64,000 bases of DNA from Alphaproteobacteria bacterium MarineAlpha9_Bin3 (GCA_002937655.1 PTKH01000004.1:25093-89092), one strand, 5' to 3'; counted from the first letter of the stretch, positions 11,384-22,443 are shown. Notes: generated from the letters alone by a model not told the origin. Numbers and translations are program-made.

Positions 11384-13309
11384 ATGGAAAATATAATGCT
11401 AGAAGCTATAAAAAGTAAAATAAACTCAATTTTTTCAAAAATATTTTTATTAATTTTGGCAGCAAGTTTTGCGCTTTGGGGTGTTGGCGATATATTTTCT
11501 CCAAATAATAATTCATCAGTTGCAACTATTGGTAAGTTAAATGTAACCGCTGATGACTATGTGAAAACTTACCAAAGAATAATTTCAGATTTAAATAACA
11601 ACACCAACGGACAAATTACAGAAGAAATTGCAAAATCATTGGGTGTTCCAAGACAAACTTTGGGACAATTAATAAATGAAAAACTTATTGATATAGAGGT
11701 TAATAAAGCAAAAATTAATTTACCTGACAGTTATTTAAGAAAAATAATATTTGCCTCTGATGCATTTAAAGATCAATTTGGCTCTTTTAGTAAACAACAA
11801 TTTGAATATGTTATAAGACAACTTGGAATGGATGAAAAAACTTACTTTAATGAAATTAAAAAAGCTGTCTTAAGAGAACAGATAAAAGCTCCATTTAATA
11901 ATGGGAATGACTTATCTCCAGTTTTTAATAATCTCTATTATGATATAAGAAACGAAAAAAGAAATTTAAAAGTAGTAAATTTTAATGCTTCAAGTTTTAA
12001 AATAAAAAACTTACCAAGTGATACAGAAATTAAAGAACAGCTGAATAAAAGCTCTAATCTTTACCAAAAACCGGAGTATAGGAGTTTTTCATATATTTCT
12101 ATAAAACCAGATGATCTTCTTAATGAAATTAAAATTAATGAAGAAGATATTAAGAAAGAGTATGATAATTATCCTGAAAAATATAATATTGCAGAAAAAA
12201 GAGAGGTATTTCTTGCAAATTTTAAAAATAAACAAGAAGCTATTGAAATTGTAGATAAAATAAATAAATCTAATTCCGATGAAGAAATGTCTACTATATT
12301 TACTCAAATTATAAGTAATAATACTGAATTAAATCCTGATAAAATTAATTTAGGATTAATTGAATATTCGGATTTTCCTTCAGAAATATCGGATTCTATA
12401 TTTAAATCAGATATGAATAGTTTAATAGGCCCTGAAGAAACAGCATTTGGTTGGAGAATATTTTTAGTCTCTAAAATTAATCCACCAATTTCTAAATCAT
12501 ATCAAGAAGTTAGAGATTCAATTGAAAAAGAGCTAAAAGTAATTACAGCTCTCGATAAAATGTATGAATTAGGTAACACCTTTTATGATGAAATTGCTGC
12601 TGGAAATCAAATTGAACAAGCTGCTATTGCTATTGGAGCAAAAATTAAAGAATTTTCATTTGTTGATTCTAATGGTATGGATCAAAATGGTAAAATTATA
12701 AATGATCTGCCTCCATATCAGGATTTACTTAGTACAGTATTCTCTTATGAAGTTAATGAACCTTCTGAGTTAGTAAACACTATAGGAAATACAATGTACG
12801 CAATACAAGTAAATGATATACTAGAAAAGAGAATTATGACAATTAAAGAAGCACGTGATCAAATTATTAAAGATATAAATTTAGAAAAGAGTATGGCTCT
12901 AGCATTTGAGGCTGCAAAACAATTTTCAAAGGAAGTAAGCACGGACAATTTTGATAAAATAGCTGAAAAATATAATTTAATTGTTTTAAATACTAGTAAT
13001 GTATCAAAAGATGGAACTGGTGCGGAAGGCATACTTGATAGAGAATCCCTTAACGAAGCCTATAACCTCAAGAAAGGAAGCACGTCTTCTCCTATTAAAT
13101 ATAGTAATAAAAGTTATTTAGTTTTAAATGTTACAGATGTTATACCTGTTGAAAATAGAGATGAAGAACAACTATTGAGAATTAATGCTGAATTATCTCA
13201 GTCAATTTCAAGAGATATAGAACAATTATTTATTAATCATTTAACAAATAATCAAAAAATTAAAGTAAATGAAAATCTTCTTAATAGTTTGTTTGAAAAT
13301 GATAGCTAA
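11384..13309 (+). CDS. ppiD: Periplasmic peptidyl-prolyl isomerase/chaperone, PpiD/SurA-N family
   Basis: N-terminal TM (SKIFLLILAASFALWGVGDIF), SurA-N-like helices, parvulin-like domain; upstream of trpE as in many Alphaproteobacteria. Confidence 0.85.
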   Translation: MENIMLEAIKSKINSIFSKIFLLILAASFALWGVGDIFSPNNNSSVATIGKLNVTADDYVKTYQRIISDLNNNTNGQITEEIAKSLGVPRQTLGQLINEKLIDIEVNKAKINLPDSYLRKIIFASDAFKDQFGSFSKQQFEYVIRQLGMDEKTYFNEIKKAVLREQIKAPFNNGNDLSPVFNNLYYDIRNEKRNLKVVNFNASSFKIKNLPSDTEIKEQLNKSSNLYQKPEYRSFSYISIKPDDLLNEIKINEEDIKKEYDNYPEKYNIAEKREVFLANFKNKQEAIEIVDKINKSNSDEEMSTIFTQIISNNTELNPDKINLGLIEYSDFPSEISDSIFKSDMNSLIGPEETAFGWRIFLVSKINPPISKSYQEVRDSIEKELKVITALDKMYELGNTFYDEIAAGNQIEQAAIAIGAKIKEFSFVDSNGMDQNGKIINDLPPYQDLLSTVFSYEVNEPSELVNTIGNTMYAIQVNDILEKRIMTIKEARDQIIKDINLEKSMALAFEAAKQFSKEVSTDNFDKIAEKYNLIVLNTSNVSKDGTGAEGILDRESLNEAYNLKKGSTSSPIKYSNKSYLVLNVTDVIPVENRDEEQLLRINAELSQSISRDIEQLFINHLTNNQKIKVNENLLNSLFENDS

Positions 13310-13314
13310 AAATT

Positions 13315-14823
13315 ATGGAATATAAGCCTGACTTTAAAACATTTAAAAATAAGATAAAAAAAGAAAAATCGTATGTAGTTTATACTTCGCTAGTTGCAGA
13401 TCTTGATACACCAGTATCAGCAATGCTTAGAATAGGCGAAAACGAGCCATACTCATTTTTATTAGAATCTGTAGAGGGTGGTGAGTCTAAAGGAAGATAT
13501 TCCATAATAGGCTTAAAACCAGATTTAATATGGAGATGCTATGGTAATAATGCAGAAATCAATTATAAACCATCAAACTCATTAAACAAATTTATACCGG
13601 ATAATAAAAACACGTTAGACTCCATTAGATCCTTAGTAAATAATTCGAAAATTAATCTTCCTAAAGATCTTCCCCCCATGGCATCAGGTTTGATAGGATA
13701 TTTAGGGTTTGATACTATTAAATTAGTAGAAAAAATTCCTTCTAATAACCCTAGTACATTAAATTTACCCGATGGAATGTTTGTAAGACCAAAAATTATG
13801 ATTATTTTTGATGCTGTAGAAGATACTATGACTATAATTACTCCTATATATTTGAATGATAGTAAAGAAAATGATTATGAAAAAATTTATAAAAAATCAT
13901 GTCTTCTAGTAAAAAATATAGTCAATTTACTTAAGCAACCCATTGAAAATAAAAATTTAAAAAATAAAAATATTAAAAACAATGAAACTATTAAATCTAA
14001 TTTTACAGAAGATGAATATTTAAAAATTATTAAAAAAGCTAAAAAATATATTAAAGAAGGAGATATATTTCAGGTTGTCCCTTCTCAAAGGTTTGAGATA
14101 CCATTTTCATTACCACCCTTTAATTTGTACAGATCATTAAGAAGGTTAAATCCATCTCCATTTCTATATTATTTAAATTTTAAAGATTTTTCAGTTATTG
14201 GGTCTAGCCCAGAAATTTTAGTAAGAGTAAGGGACAATAAGGTTACTATCAGACCTATAGCTGGAACACGTCCTAGAGGAACTGATTTTAATCAAGATAG
14301 TTTATTAGCTCAAGAATTATTAAATGATGATAAAGAAATTGCTGAACACCGCATGCTATTAGACTTAGCAAGAAATGATGTAGCTAAAGTTACAGAAACT
14401 GGGAGTTTAGAAGTTACCGAAAAAATGATAATTGAAAGATATAGTCATGTTATGCATATAGTGTCTAATGTAGTTGGTATAAAACTTAAAGATATAGATT
14501 ATCTTGATGCTTTACTATCTGGTTTTCCAGCTGGCACTGTAAGTGGAGCTCCTAAAATTAGAGCTATGGAAATTATTGATGAACTAGAAACAATAAAAAG
14601 AGAAATTTATGGAGGTTGTGTTGGATATTTCTCATCTAACGGCACAATGGACACATGTATTACTCTTCGTACAGCTATAATCAAAGATAATACAATGTTT
14701 GTTCAAGCAGGTGGAGGCATAGTTGCAGACTCAAATCCAATTAATGAATATCAGGAAACTGTAAATAAAGCTAAAGCTTTATTTACAGCAGCTAAAGATG
14801 CTGTAAGATTTGCAAATAACTAA
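13315..14823 (+). CDS. trpE: Anthranilate synthase component I
   Basis: GDIFQVVPSQRFE; RPIAGTRPRG; DLARNDVAKVTETGS; FPAGTVSGAPK. Confidence 0.97.
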   Translation: MEYKPDFKTFKNKIKKEKSYVVYTSLVADLDTPVSAMLRIGENEPYSFLLESVEGGESKGRYSIIGLKPDLIWRCYGNNAEINYKPSNSLNKFIPDNKNTLDSIRSLVNNSKINLPKDLPPMASGLIGYLGFDTIKLVEKIPSNNPSTLNLPDGMFVRPKIMIIFDAVEDTMTIITPIYLNDSKENDYEKIYKKSCLLVKNIVNLLKQPIENKNLKNKNIKNNETIKSNFTEDEYLKIIKKAKKYIKEGDIFQVVPSQRFEIPFSLPPFNLYRSLRRLNPSPFLYYLNFKDFSVIGSSPEILVRVRDNKVTIRPIAGTRPRGTDFNQDSLLAQELLNDDKEIAEHRMLLDLARNDVAKVTETGSLEVTEKMIIERYSHVMHIVSNVVGIKLKDIDYLDALLSGFPAGTVSGAPKIRAMEIIDELETIKREIYGGCVGYFSSNGTMDTCITLRTAIIKDNTMFVQAGGGIVADSNPINEYQETVNKAKALFTAAKDAVRFANN

Positions 14824-14842
14824 TTTATGAGTTTTTATTGAA

Positions 14843-15415
14843 ATGTATATATTAATAGATAATTATGATAGCTTTACCCATATCATCAAACATTATTTAG
14901 AAAGCAATCAAGTAGATGTTGAAATTTATAGAAATGATGAAATAAAAGCTATAGATGTACTAAACAAAAAACCAACTGGAATAATTATATCTCCAGGCCC
15001 AAAAACTCCAGACGATGCTGGAGTTTGTATTGACCTTATAAATTTAGTATCTAAAAAAATACCCATATTAGGAATTTGTTTAGGACACCAATCCATAGCA
15101 CAAGCATATGGAGCTAAAATAATTAAAGCTAAAAAAATAATGCATGGAAAAATTAGTAAAATTTATCATAATAAAAAATCTATTTTTAAGGATATGCCTC
15201 AAAATTTTAAAGCTACTCGTTACCATTCCCTTATAGTAGAGAAAGAAACATTACCAAAAAATATATTGATAACTTCTGAGTCTTCAGATGGATACATTAT
15301 GAGTATTGAAATAACTAAAGCTAGAGTTTTTGGATTACAATTTCATCCTGAAAGTTATGATACCGAGTTAGGAAATAAATTAATTACCAACTTTATAAAA
15401 ATATGTGAAAGATAA
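14843..15415 (+). CDS. trpG: Anthranilate synthase component II (glutamine amidotransferase)
   Basis: ILIDNYDSFTHII; GICLGHQSIAQAYGA; FHPESYDTE. Confidence 0.96.
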   Translation: MYILIDNYDSFTHIIKHYLESNQVDVEIYRNDEIKAIDVLNKKPTGIIISPGPKTPDDAGVCIDLINLVSKKIPILGICLGHQSIAQAYGAKIIKAKKIMHGKISKIYHNKKSIFKDMPQNFKATRYHSLIVEKETLPKNILITSESSDGYIMSIEITKARVFGLQFHPESYDTELGNKLITNFIKICER

Positions 15416-16431
15416 TGAGTCCATTTAATAAAATAATGCCAAAAATATTAATTAATCAAGATTTATCTATCGATGAGTCTGAAGAAGTATTTGAATATAT
15501 TATTTCGGGTAGTGCAACAGAAATTGAAATTGCTGCTTTTTTAGCAAGCTTATCTATAAAAGGTCCTTGCTCTAATGAGCTAATTGGTGCTGTTAACTCT
15601 CTAAAGCCTCGAGTTATAAACCCTCTTGAATCTAATACTGATACTATTGATATTGTTGGAACAGGAGGAGACGGATTAAAAACATATAATATATCTACTG
15701 CTGTAGCATTTATAGTTGCTGCTGCAGGTCTTTATGTGGCAAAACACGGAAATACAGCAGTATCGTCAAAGTCTGGCGCTTCTGATGTCCTAACAGAATT
15801 AGGAATAAATATTAATATTGATAATAAAATTTTGAATAGATGCTTAAAAGAAGCAAAAATTTGTTTTCTATTTGCTCCTAATTTTAATAAAGCATTTAAA
15901 AATGTTGCTAAAGTAAGAAAAGAACTAAGCTTTAGAACAATATTTAATTTATTAGGGCCTTTATTAAATCCAGTTAGAGCTAAAAGACAACTACTAGGAG
16001 TCTTTTCTGATAAATACTTAAAAATCATTGCAGAAACATTAAAAGCACATGGAAGTAAAAAAGCCTGGGTAGTAAACGGTTATGATGGTATGGATGAAAT
16101 CACATTGACAGGAAATACTAAGGTTGCAGAATTAGCTAATAATGAAATAAAAGAATTTGATATTGATCCCCTAAAATATAATTTTAAGATATGTAGTCTT
16201 AAATCTCTTCAGGGAGGAACCCCAAAAGAGAATGCTAAGAAAATGATTAATCTATTTGATGGTGAGCAAGGCTCATACAGAAATATAGTAATTTTAAATT
16301 CTGCAGCTACTTTCTTAATAGGGGATAAAGTAAAGAATTTTGAAGATGGAATTGAATTATCTAAATCTATAATTGACTCGGGTAAAGCACTTGATACATT
16401 AAATAAACTAAAAATAATTAGTAACCAATAA
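15415..16431 (+). CDS. trpD: Anthranilate phosphoribosyltransferase
   Basis: DIVGTGGDGLKTYNISTA; KHGNTAVSSKSGASDVL; FNLLGPLLNP. Confidence 0.97.
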   Translation: MSPFNKIMPKILINQDLSIDESEEVFEYIISGSATEIEIAAFLASLSIKGPCSNELIGAVNSLKPRVINPLESNTDTIDIVGTGGDGLKTYNISTAVAFIVAAAGLYVAKHGNTAVSSKSGASDVLTELGININIDNKILNRCLKEAKICFLFAPNFNKAFKNVAKVRKELSFRTIFNLLGPLLNPVRAKRQLLGVFSDKYLKIIAETLKAHGSKKAWVVNGYDGMDEITLTGNTKVAELANNEIKEFDIDPLKYNFKICSLKSLQGGTPKENAKKMINLFDGEQGSYRNIVILNSAATFLIGDKVKNFEDGIELSKSIIDSGKALDTLNKLKIISNQ

Positions 16432-16432
16432 T

Positions 16433-17224
16433 ATGTCAGTTTTAAAAGAAATTTGTAATAATAAAAGAATTGAAGTCATTTCTCTAAAACAAAAATTTTC
16501 AGAAAATGATTTAATAGAAATAGCTAAATACCAAGAAAAACCTAGAGGCTTTAAAAAAGCTCTTACTGCTAAAGTTAATAATAATCAATATGCTTTAATT
16601 GCAGAGGTTAAAAAAGCAAGTCCATCTAGAGGAATAATAAAACAAAATTTTAAACACAAAGATATAGCTGCAGATTATTATAAAGGAGGAGCTGCTTGTT
16701 TAAGTGTGCTAACTGAAATTAAATGGTTTAAAGGAAGTATTGATTATTTAATAGATATTCATAAAAATATAAGTTTACCAATTTTAAGAAAAGATTTTAT
16801 TATTGATCCATGGCAAGTTTATGAAAGTCGAAGCATAGGTGCTGATTGTGTATTAATAATCTTAGCTGCGTTAGATAACAAATTAGCCGAAGAACTTATA
16901 ACAATTTCAAAAAAATTAGGTATGGATGTATTAATTGAAGCTCATACAGAAAATGAGATTGAAAGAGCTATAAATCTTGATGCTGATCTAATTGGTATAA
17001 ATAATAGAAATTTAAAAACATTAGAAATAGATATATATAATTCTATAAAATTATCTAAATTAATTCCCAAAAAATATGATATAATTTGTGAAAGTGGCTT
17101 AAATACCAATAATGATTTAAAAATAATGGAAAAGAATGGAATAATGCGTTTTCTTGTAGGTGAATCATTAATGAAAAAAGAAAATATAGAGGAAGCAACT
17201 AAAAAATTAATTAATAAAAATTGA
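16433..17224 (+). CDS. trpC: Indole-3-glycerol phosphate synthase
   Basis: LIAEVKKASPSRGII; LRKDFIIDPWQVYE; LIGINNRNLKTLEID. Confidence 0.97.
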   Translation: MSVLKEICNNKRIEVISLKQKFSENDLIEIAKYQEKPRGFKKALTAKVNNNQYALIAEVKKASPSRGIIKQNFKHKDIAADYYKGGAACLSVLTEIKWFKGSIDYLIDIHKNISLPILRKDFIIDPWQVYESRSIGADCVLIILAALDNKLAEELITISKKLGMDVLIEAHTENEIERAINLDADLIGINNRNLKTLEIDIYNSIKLSKLIPKKYDIICESGLNTNNDLKIMEKNGIMRFLVGESLMKKENIEEATKKLINKN

Positions 17225-17232
17225 GGTATTAA

Positions 17233-17721
17233 ATGAAAAAAGATAAAGTATTTACGCATTTTGATGCTAATGGTAAAGCTATAATGGTTGATATTTCTGA
17301 TAAAGAAAATACAGAACGATTAGCTACTGCTTCAACTTCAATTTCTATGAACAAAAAAACATTACAAATGATAAAGGAAGGTACATCAAAAAAAGGAGAT
17401 GTAATAGGTATAGCCAGATTAGCGGGCATTATGGCTGCTAAAAAAACATCTGATTTAATACCTTTATGTCATCCTGTTTCTCTTGCTTCTATATCAGTTA
17501 ACTTTGATATTAAAGAGAATTTAAATACTATTAAGATTACAGCTAATTGTAAATTAAATGGAAAAACTGGTTTAGAAATGGAAGCGCTAACTGCAGTTTC
17601 TATCGCAGCTTTAACAATATATGACATGTGTAAAGCTGTTGATAGAGAAATGATAATTAGTGAAACTCAACTTTTATTTAAGTCAGGTGGTAAATCTGGG
17701 ACATTTAATCGAAATGATTAG
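17233..17721 (+). CDS. moaC: Cyclic pyranopterin monophosphate synthase
   Basis: MVDISDKENTERLATA; IPLCHPVSL; LTAVSIAALTIYDMCKAVDREM. Confidence 0.97.
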   Translation: MKKDKVFTHFDANGKAIMVDISDKENTERLATASTSISMNKKTLQMIKEGTSKKGDVIGIARLAGIMAAKKTSDLIPLCHPVSLASISVNFDIKENLNTIKITANCKLNGKTGLEMEALTAVSIAALTIYDMCKAVDREMIISETQLLFKSGGKSGTFNRND

Positions 17722-18925
17722 TGTACAAGAAGCAGTAAAAATTATTACTAGTAAGGCAACTAAGCTAAAAGACGAAAGAATAAAAATAGATAATTGTCTA
17801 GGAAGAATTAACTCTAAAAATATATATGCTACTATAAATAACCCTCCTACTGACGTATCTTCTATGGACGGATATGCATTAAACTCAGCAAGCCTAAAAA
17901 AGCTATCTTCTTCTCCGATAAAAATAATTGGTGAATCTTCAGCAGGAAAACCTTTTAAGAAGACTATTAAAATAAATCAATGTATAGAAATTTATACAGG
18001 AGCAGAAATACCAAAAGGTTTAGATATAATATTGTTACAAGAAAGAGTAAAATTAAAAAATGGTTATATAATTGCGACAGATCAAAATGTTAAGAAATTT
18101 CAATATATAAGAAAAAAAGGTTCTAATTTTAAAAATAATACTCTTTTATTAAATAAAAATAGCCTTATTACATCTAGGTCACTAGGTTTAATTATTTCCT
18201 CTAATCAAACTCATATACAAGTATTTAAAAAAGTAAAAGTCGCAATTCTAGCAAGTGGTAATGAGTTAAAAAAAATAGGAAGTAAATTAAATAATGGAAT
18301 AATTTCATCTAATTCATTGCTGTTAAAAACAATTATTGAATCTTTTGGTGCAGAGCCTTTCGATCTAGGAATAGCTAAGGATAACAAATCTTCAATTGCT
18401 AAAAAATTAAGAGATATAAATAAATATAACATATTAATTACAACGGGAGGTGCATCAGTAGGAAAACATGATCTTATTAAAGATGTTCTAAAAAATTTAG
18501 GGATGAAATTAATATTTTGGAAAGTAGCTATGAGACCAGGCAAACCTTTAATATTTGGCGTTTTGAAAAATACACTCATATTAGGTTTTCCTGGAAACCC
18601 AGTTTCTACCTATGTAAGCTCATTAATATTTTTGAAACCATTAATTAATCGATATTATCAAAACAATATCGAAACTCCTATTAAGCAAGGTTTTACAGAA
18701 AAGCCTTTAATTAAGAATGATGAAAGACAAGAATACCTTAGAGCAAAAGCTTATTTAGATAATAATAAATACTTCTTATCCTCAGTTTCTAAGCAAGATA
18801 GTTCTATGACAAGTTCTTTATCTAGAGCAAATGCTTTGATAATTAGAGAGCCATTTGCCAAGGCACTTAAAAAAGGCAGCAAAGTCTCTTTTATTCTATT
18901 CTCAGACATACACACACATATATAA
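17714..18925 (+). CDS. moeA: Molybdopterin molybdotransferase
   Basis: MISVQEAVKII...PTDVSSMDGYAL...GGASVGKHD...MRPGKPLIFG...GFPGNPVS. ATG at 17714 overlaps the moaC stop; the longer ORF start at 17660 is inside moaC. Confidence 0.95.
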   Translation: MISVQEAVKIITSKATKLKDERIKIDNCLGRINSKNIYATINNPPTDVSSMDGYALNSASLKKLSSSPIKIIGESSAGKPFKKTIKINQCIEIYTGAEIPKGLDIILLQERVKLKNGYIIATDQNVKKFQYIRKKGSNFKNNTLLLNKNSLITSRSLGLIISSNQTHIQVFKKVKVAILASGNELKKIGSKLNNGIISSNSLLLKTIIESFGAEPFDLGIAKDNKSSIAKKLRDINKYNILITTGGASVGKHDLIKDVLKNLGMKLIFWKVAMRPGKPLIFGVLKNTLILGFPGNPVSTYVSSLIFLKPLINRYYQNNIETPIKQGFTEKPLIKNDERQEYLRAKAYLDNNKYFLSSVSKQDSSMTSSLSRANALIIREPFAKALKKGSKVSFILFSDIHTHI

Positions 18926-18933
18926 ATCTTTTC

Positions 18934-18961
18934 TTGACATAATTGCTATAATTTATAATAA
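18934..18961 (+). promoter_or_regulatory. Putative lexA promoter: TTGACA (18934-18939) with AT-rich -10 (TAATAA 18956-18961, or TATAAT 18954-18959)
   Basis: Perfect -35 hexamer; 16-bp spacer to TAATAA. Confidence 0.5.
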
Positions 18962-18963
18962 AT

Positions 18964-18978
18964 GTTTATGTTTTGTTC
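18964..18978 (+). promoter_or_regulatory. Putative LexA (SOS) box, direct repeat GTTT-N7-GTTC
   Basis: GTTTATGTTTTGTTC, close to the alphaproteobacterial GTTC-N7-GTTC consensus, immediately upstream of lexA. Confidence 0.6.
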
Positions 18979-19001
18979 TTTTTATTATTTGGAGATAGGA
19001 T

Positions 19002-19628
19002 ATGCTTACTAAAAAACAAAAAGAATTATTAGATTATATTACCATAGTAAATAAAAAAAATGGTATCTCTCCATCATATGAAGAAATGAAAGAAAAATTA
19101 AAATTAAAATCTAAGTCAGGTATTCATAGAATTATATCTGCATTAGAAGAAAGAGGTTTTATAAGAAAATTAGCCAATAAAGCAAGAGCCATAGAAATTC
19201 TAGATTATAATAAAAATGTTACCCAAATTGATGAAGGCACCAATAAAAATGTTGAAATACCTTTATATGGTAAAATTGCTGCTGGTACACCTATAGAAGC
19301 CATCTCAAATTCCTCTAGTACTATATCTACACCATCAGACATGCTAAAAAAAGGAGAACACTATGCATTAGAGATTTCTGGTGAATCAATGATAGGTTCT
19401 GGTATAAATAATAAAGATATAGCAGTAATAAAAAAAACAAATGTAGCAAATAATGGACAAATAGTTGTTGCTTTAGTTGATAAAACAGAAGCAACATTAA
19501 AAAAGTTTAAAAAAACATCCTCAAAAATTGTACTTATGCCGTCAAATGATTTATATCAAGCACAATCATACGAATCATCTAGAGTTCAAATACAAGGAAT
19601 TTTAGTAGGGTTAATGAGAAAATACTAA
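19002..19628 (+). CDS. lexA: LexA repressor
   Basis: N-terminal HTH; cleavage site KIAAGTP; GESMIGSGI (Ser) and EATLKKF (Lys) catalytic motifs. Confidence 0.97.
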   Translation: MLTKKQKELLDYITIVNKKNGISPSYEEMKEKLKLKSKSGIHRIISALEERGFIRKLANKARAIEILDYNKNVTQIDEGTNKNVEIPLYGKIAAGTPIEAISNSSSTISTPSDMLKKGEHYALEISGESMIGSGINNKDIAVIKKTNVANNGQIVVALVDKTEATLKKFKKTSSKIVLMPSNDLYQAQSYESSRVQIQGILVGLMRKY

Positions 19629-19651
19629 TAATACATTAAAATAGGATATTC

Positions 19652-21052
19652 ATGAAAGTTATCACTAGATTTGCTCCATCTCCTACTGGTTATCTTCATA
19701 TTGGAGGAGTAAGGACAGCTTTATTTAATTGGTTATTTGCAAAAAATAATAATGGCTTATTCAAATTAAGAATAGAAGATACTGATTTAAAAAGATCGAC
19801 TCAAGAAGCTAAAGAAGCTATTATGAATGGCCTTAAATGGCTAGATCTTAATTGGGATCAAGAAGAAATATATCAATCAAAAAGAATTGATAGGCACAAA
19901 GAAATTGGAAATGAGCTATTGAGATTAGGTTACGCCTATAAATGTTATTGCTCTCCGGAAGAACTTACTGAAATGAGGGAAAAAGCTAAAAAAGAAAAAA
20001 AAGCACCCAGATATAATGGAAAATGGAGAGAAAAAGATGAAAGTGAAGCTCCTAAAGATATAAAGCCTGTTATAAGAATTAAATGTCCTCAAACTGGCTC
20101 TACTAATATAAATGATATTGTACAAGGAAATATATCAATTAAAAACAATGAGTTAGATGATTTTATTATTATTAGGTCTGATGGCACTCCTACTTATATG
20201 CTCTCTGTGGTAGTAGATGATTTTGATATGGGAGTTACTCATGTAATTAGAGGTGATGATCATTTCACAAACACCTTCAGACAGAAGCATATTTATAATG
20301 CTCTAAACTGGGAACTACCTAAATATGCTCATATACCATTAATTCATGGTATGGATGGAGGAAAACTATCTAAAAGGCATGGAGCTTTAGGAGTAGATAG
20401 TTATGACGATATGGGTTATTTAAAAGAAACTATGCTTAATTACTTATTAAGACTAGGTTGGTCACATGGTGATAAGGAAATAATATCAAAAGAAGAAGCT
20501 ATAAAATTATTTAACCTTGACTCAATTGGTAAATCATCTGCAAAATTTGATATTGAAAGACTTACTAGTTTAAATGCTTACTATATCGAAAATAAGAAAA
20601 ATGAAGAATTAGTTTTAACAATAAAAAATTATTATGCTAATAAAAAAAATATCAATATTACCAATAACGATTTATCCTTGATATTAAATGGTATGAATGG
20701 ATTAAAAACTAGAGCAAGAACAATTAATGAATTAGCTGAAATGTGCAGTTTTTATATTGAAAAAGCTCCAATTACACTAGATAAAAAATCTAAAAAAGTT
20801 TTAAATAATGAAAATATAAACACTCTAAAACTATACTATAATCAACTTTCAAAACTTGAAATATGGAATAAAGAAGAGATAGAAGAAGATATTAAAATGT
20901 ATTGCCAGGCTAATAATATTAATTTAGGAAAGCTAGCACAACCCTTAAGGGCAGCAATCACAGGAAAATCTGTTTCACCTGGACTATATGAATTAATGGA
21001 AGTTTTAGGGAAAAATGAAACACTTGCAAGGATTACTAATATAAATAATTAA
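19652..21052 (+). CDS. gltX: Glutamyl-tRNA synthetase
   Basis: RFAPSPTGYLHIGGVRTALFNWLFA; KLSKRHGALGV. Confidence 0.97.
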   Translation: MKVITRFAPSPTGYLHIGGVRTALFNWLFAKNNNGLFKLRIEDTDLKRSTQEAKEAIMNGLKWLDLNWDQEEIYQSKRIDRHKEIGNELLRLGYAYKCYCSPEELTEMREKAKKEKKAPRYNGKWREKDESEAPKDIKPVIRIKCPQTGSTNINDIVQGNISIKNNELDDFIIIRSDGTPTYMLSVVVDDFDMGVTHVIRGDDHFTNTFRQKHIYNALNWELPKYAHIPLIHGMDGGKLSKRHGALGVDSYDDMGYLKETMLNYLLRLGWSHGDKEIISKEEAIKLFNLDSIGKSSAKFDIERLTSLNAYYIENKKNEELVLTIKNYYANKKNINITNNDLSLILNGMNGLKTRARTINELAEMCSFYIEKAPITLDKKSKKVLNNENINTLKLYYNQLSKLEIWNKEEIEEDIKMYCQANNINLGKLAQPLRAAITGKSVSPGLYELMEVLGKNETLARITNINN

Positions 21053-21064
21053 ATATTTCATATA

Positions 21065-21092
21065 TTGCATAGTTAATCTAGATAACTATAAT
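21065..21092 (+). promoter_or_regulatory. Putative gltA promoter TTGCAT-N16-TATAAT
   Basis: Hexamers at 21065-21070 and 21087-21092, upstream of the gltA ATG at 21136. Confidence 0.45.
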
Positions 21093-21135
21093 ACAATTTC
21101 TAATATTAACAGTATTACTTTTTGGGAAAGAAAGC

Positions 21136-22440
21136 ATGTCAGAAAATAAAAATAATATAGCTAAATTATCTTTACCTAATGGTAACTCATATGAGTTACC
21201 TATTCACTCAGGTACTATTGGACCCGATGTTATAGAAATAAAAAAATTATATTCTGACTCAGATCACTTTACATATGATCCTGGCTTTACTAGTACAGGC
21301 TCATGTAAATCAGATATAACTTTTATTGACGGTGATAAAGGCATTTTACTGCATAGAGGCTATAGGATTGAAGACTTAGCAGAAAAATGTGATTATTTAG
21401 AAGTTGCCTATTTATTACTAAATGGTGAACTTCCAAATAAGATAGAGAAAACTGCATTTGATAATAAAATTACTACTCATACTATGGTACACGAACAACT
21501 AGCTCTATTTTTTAGAGGCTTTAGAAGAGATGCTCATGCAATGGCTGTAATGTGTGGAGTAGTCGGAGCATTAAGCGCATTTTATCATGATAGTACGGAT
21601 ATAACGGATCCAAGTCAGAGACTTGTTGCATCACATAGATTAGTTGCGAAAGTTCCAACTATTGCAGCTATGGCATACAAGTTTTCATTAGGACAACCAT
21701 TTATATACCCAAGAAACGATTTAACATATTCGGAAAATTTTCTTCATATGATGTTTTCTGTTCCTGCTGAAGATTATAAAATTGACCCAGTACTAGCTAG
21801 AGCAATGGATAAAATTTTAATTTTACACGCAGATCATGAACAAAACGCGTCAACATCAACGGTAAGATTAGCAGGTTCTTCTGGCGCTAATCCATTTGCA
21901 TGTATATCTGCGGGTATAGCTTCACTATGGGGACCATCTCATGGAGGAGCAAATGAAGCCGTAATTCATATGTTAAATAATATTCAAAAAACTGGTAATG
22001 TTCATGAATATGTTAAAAAAGCAAAGGATTCAAATGATCCATTTAGACTGATGGGGTTTGGCCATAGAGTATATAAAAATTATGATCCTCGTGCTACAGT
22101 GATGAAAAAGACAGCTGATGAGGTTCTAAAAGCTGTTGGAAAAGAAAATGAGCCAATGTTTAAACTTGCTCGAGAATTAGAAAAAATAGCTTTAGAAGAT
22201 GAATATTTTATTTCAAAAAAATTATACCCTAACGTAGACTTTTACTCTGGTGTTATATTACAAGCAATGGGTTTTCCATCAAGTTTATTCACTGTGCTAT
22301 TCGCAGTAGCTAGAACAGTAGGCTGGGTTGCTCAATGGAATGAAATGATAGAAGATCCCGAACAAAGAATAGGTAGACCAAGACAATTATATACCGGTGC
22401 TAGCGAAAGAGATTTTGTAACAATAAAAAATAGAATATAA
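21136..22440 (+). CDS. gltA: Citrate synthase
   Basis: [56 protein letters not shown]. Confidence 0.98.
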   Translation: MSENKNNIAKLSLPNGNSYELPIHSGTIGPDVIEIKKLYSDSDHFTYDPGFTSTGSCKSDITFIDGDKGILLHRGYRIEDLAEKCDYLEVAYLLLNGELPNKIEKTAFDNKITTHTMVHEQLALFFRGFRRDAHAMAVMCGVVGALSAFYHDSTDITDPSQRLVASHRLVAKVPTIAAMAYKFSLGQPFIYPRNDLTYSENFLHMMFSVPAEDYKIDPVLARAMDKILILHADHEQNASTSTVRLAGSSGANPFACISAGIASLWGPSHGGANEAVIHMLNNIQKTGNVHEYVKKAKDSNDPFRLMGFGHRVYKNYDPRATVMKKTADEVLKAVGKENEPMFKLARELEKIALEDEYFISKKLYPNVDFYSGVILQAMGFPSSLFTVLFAVARTVGWVAQWNEMIEDPEQRIGRPRQLYTGASERDFVTIKNRI

Positions 22441-22443
22441 ATA

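Noticed and set aside
17660-17713. Extended moeA start inside moaC
   Set aside because: The ATG at 17714 overlapping the moaC stop is a better start and matches the MoeA N-terminus (MISVQEAVKII).
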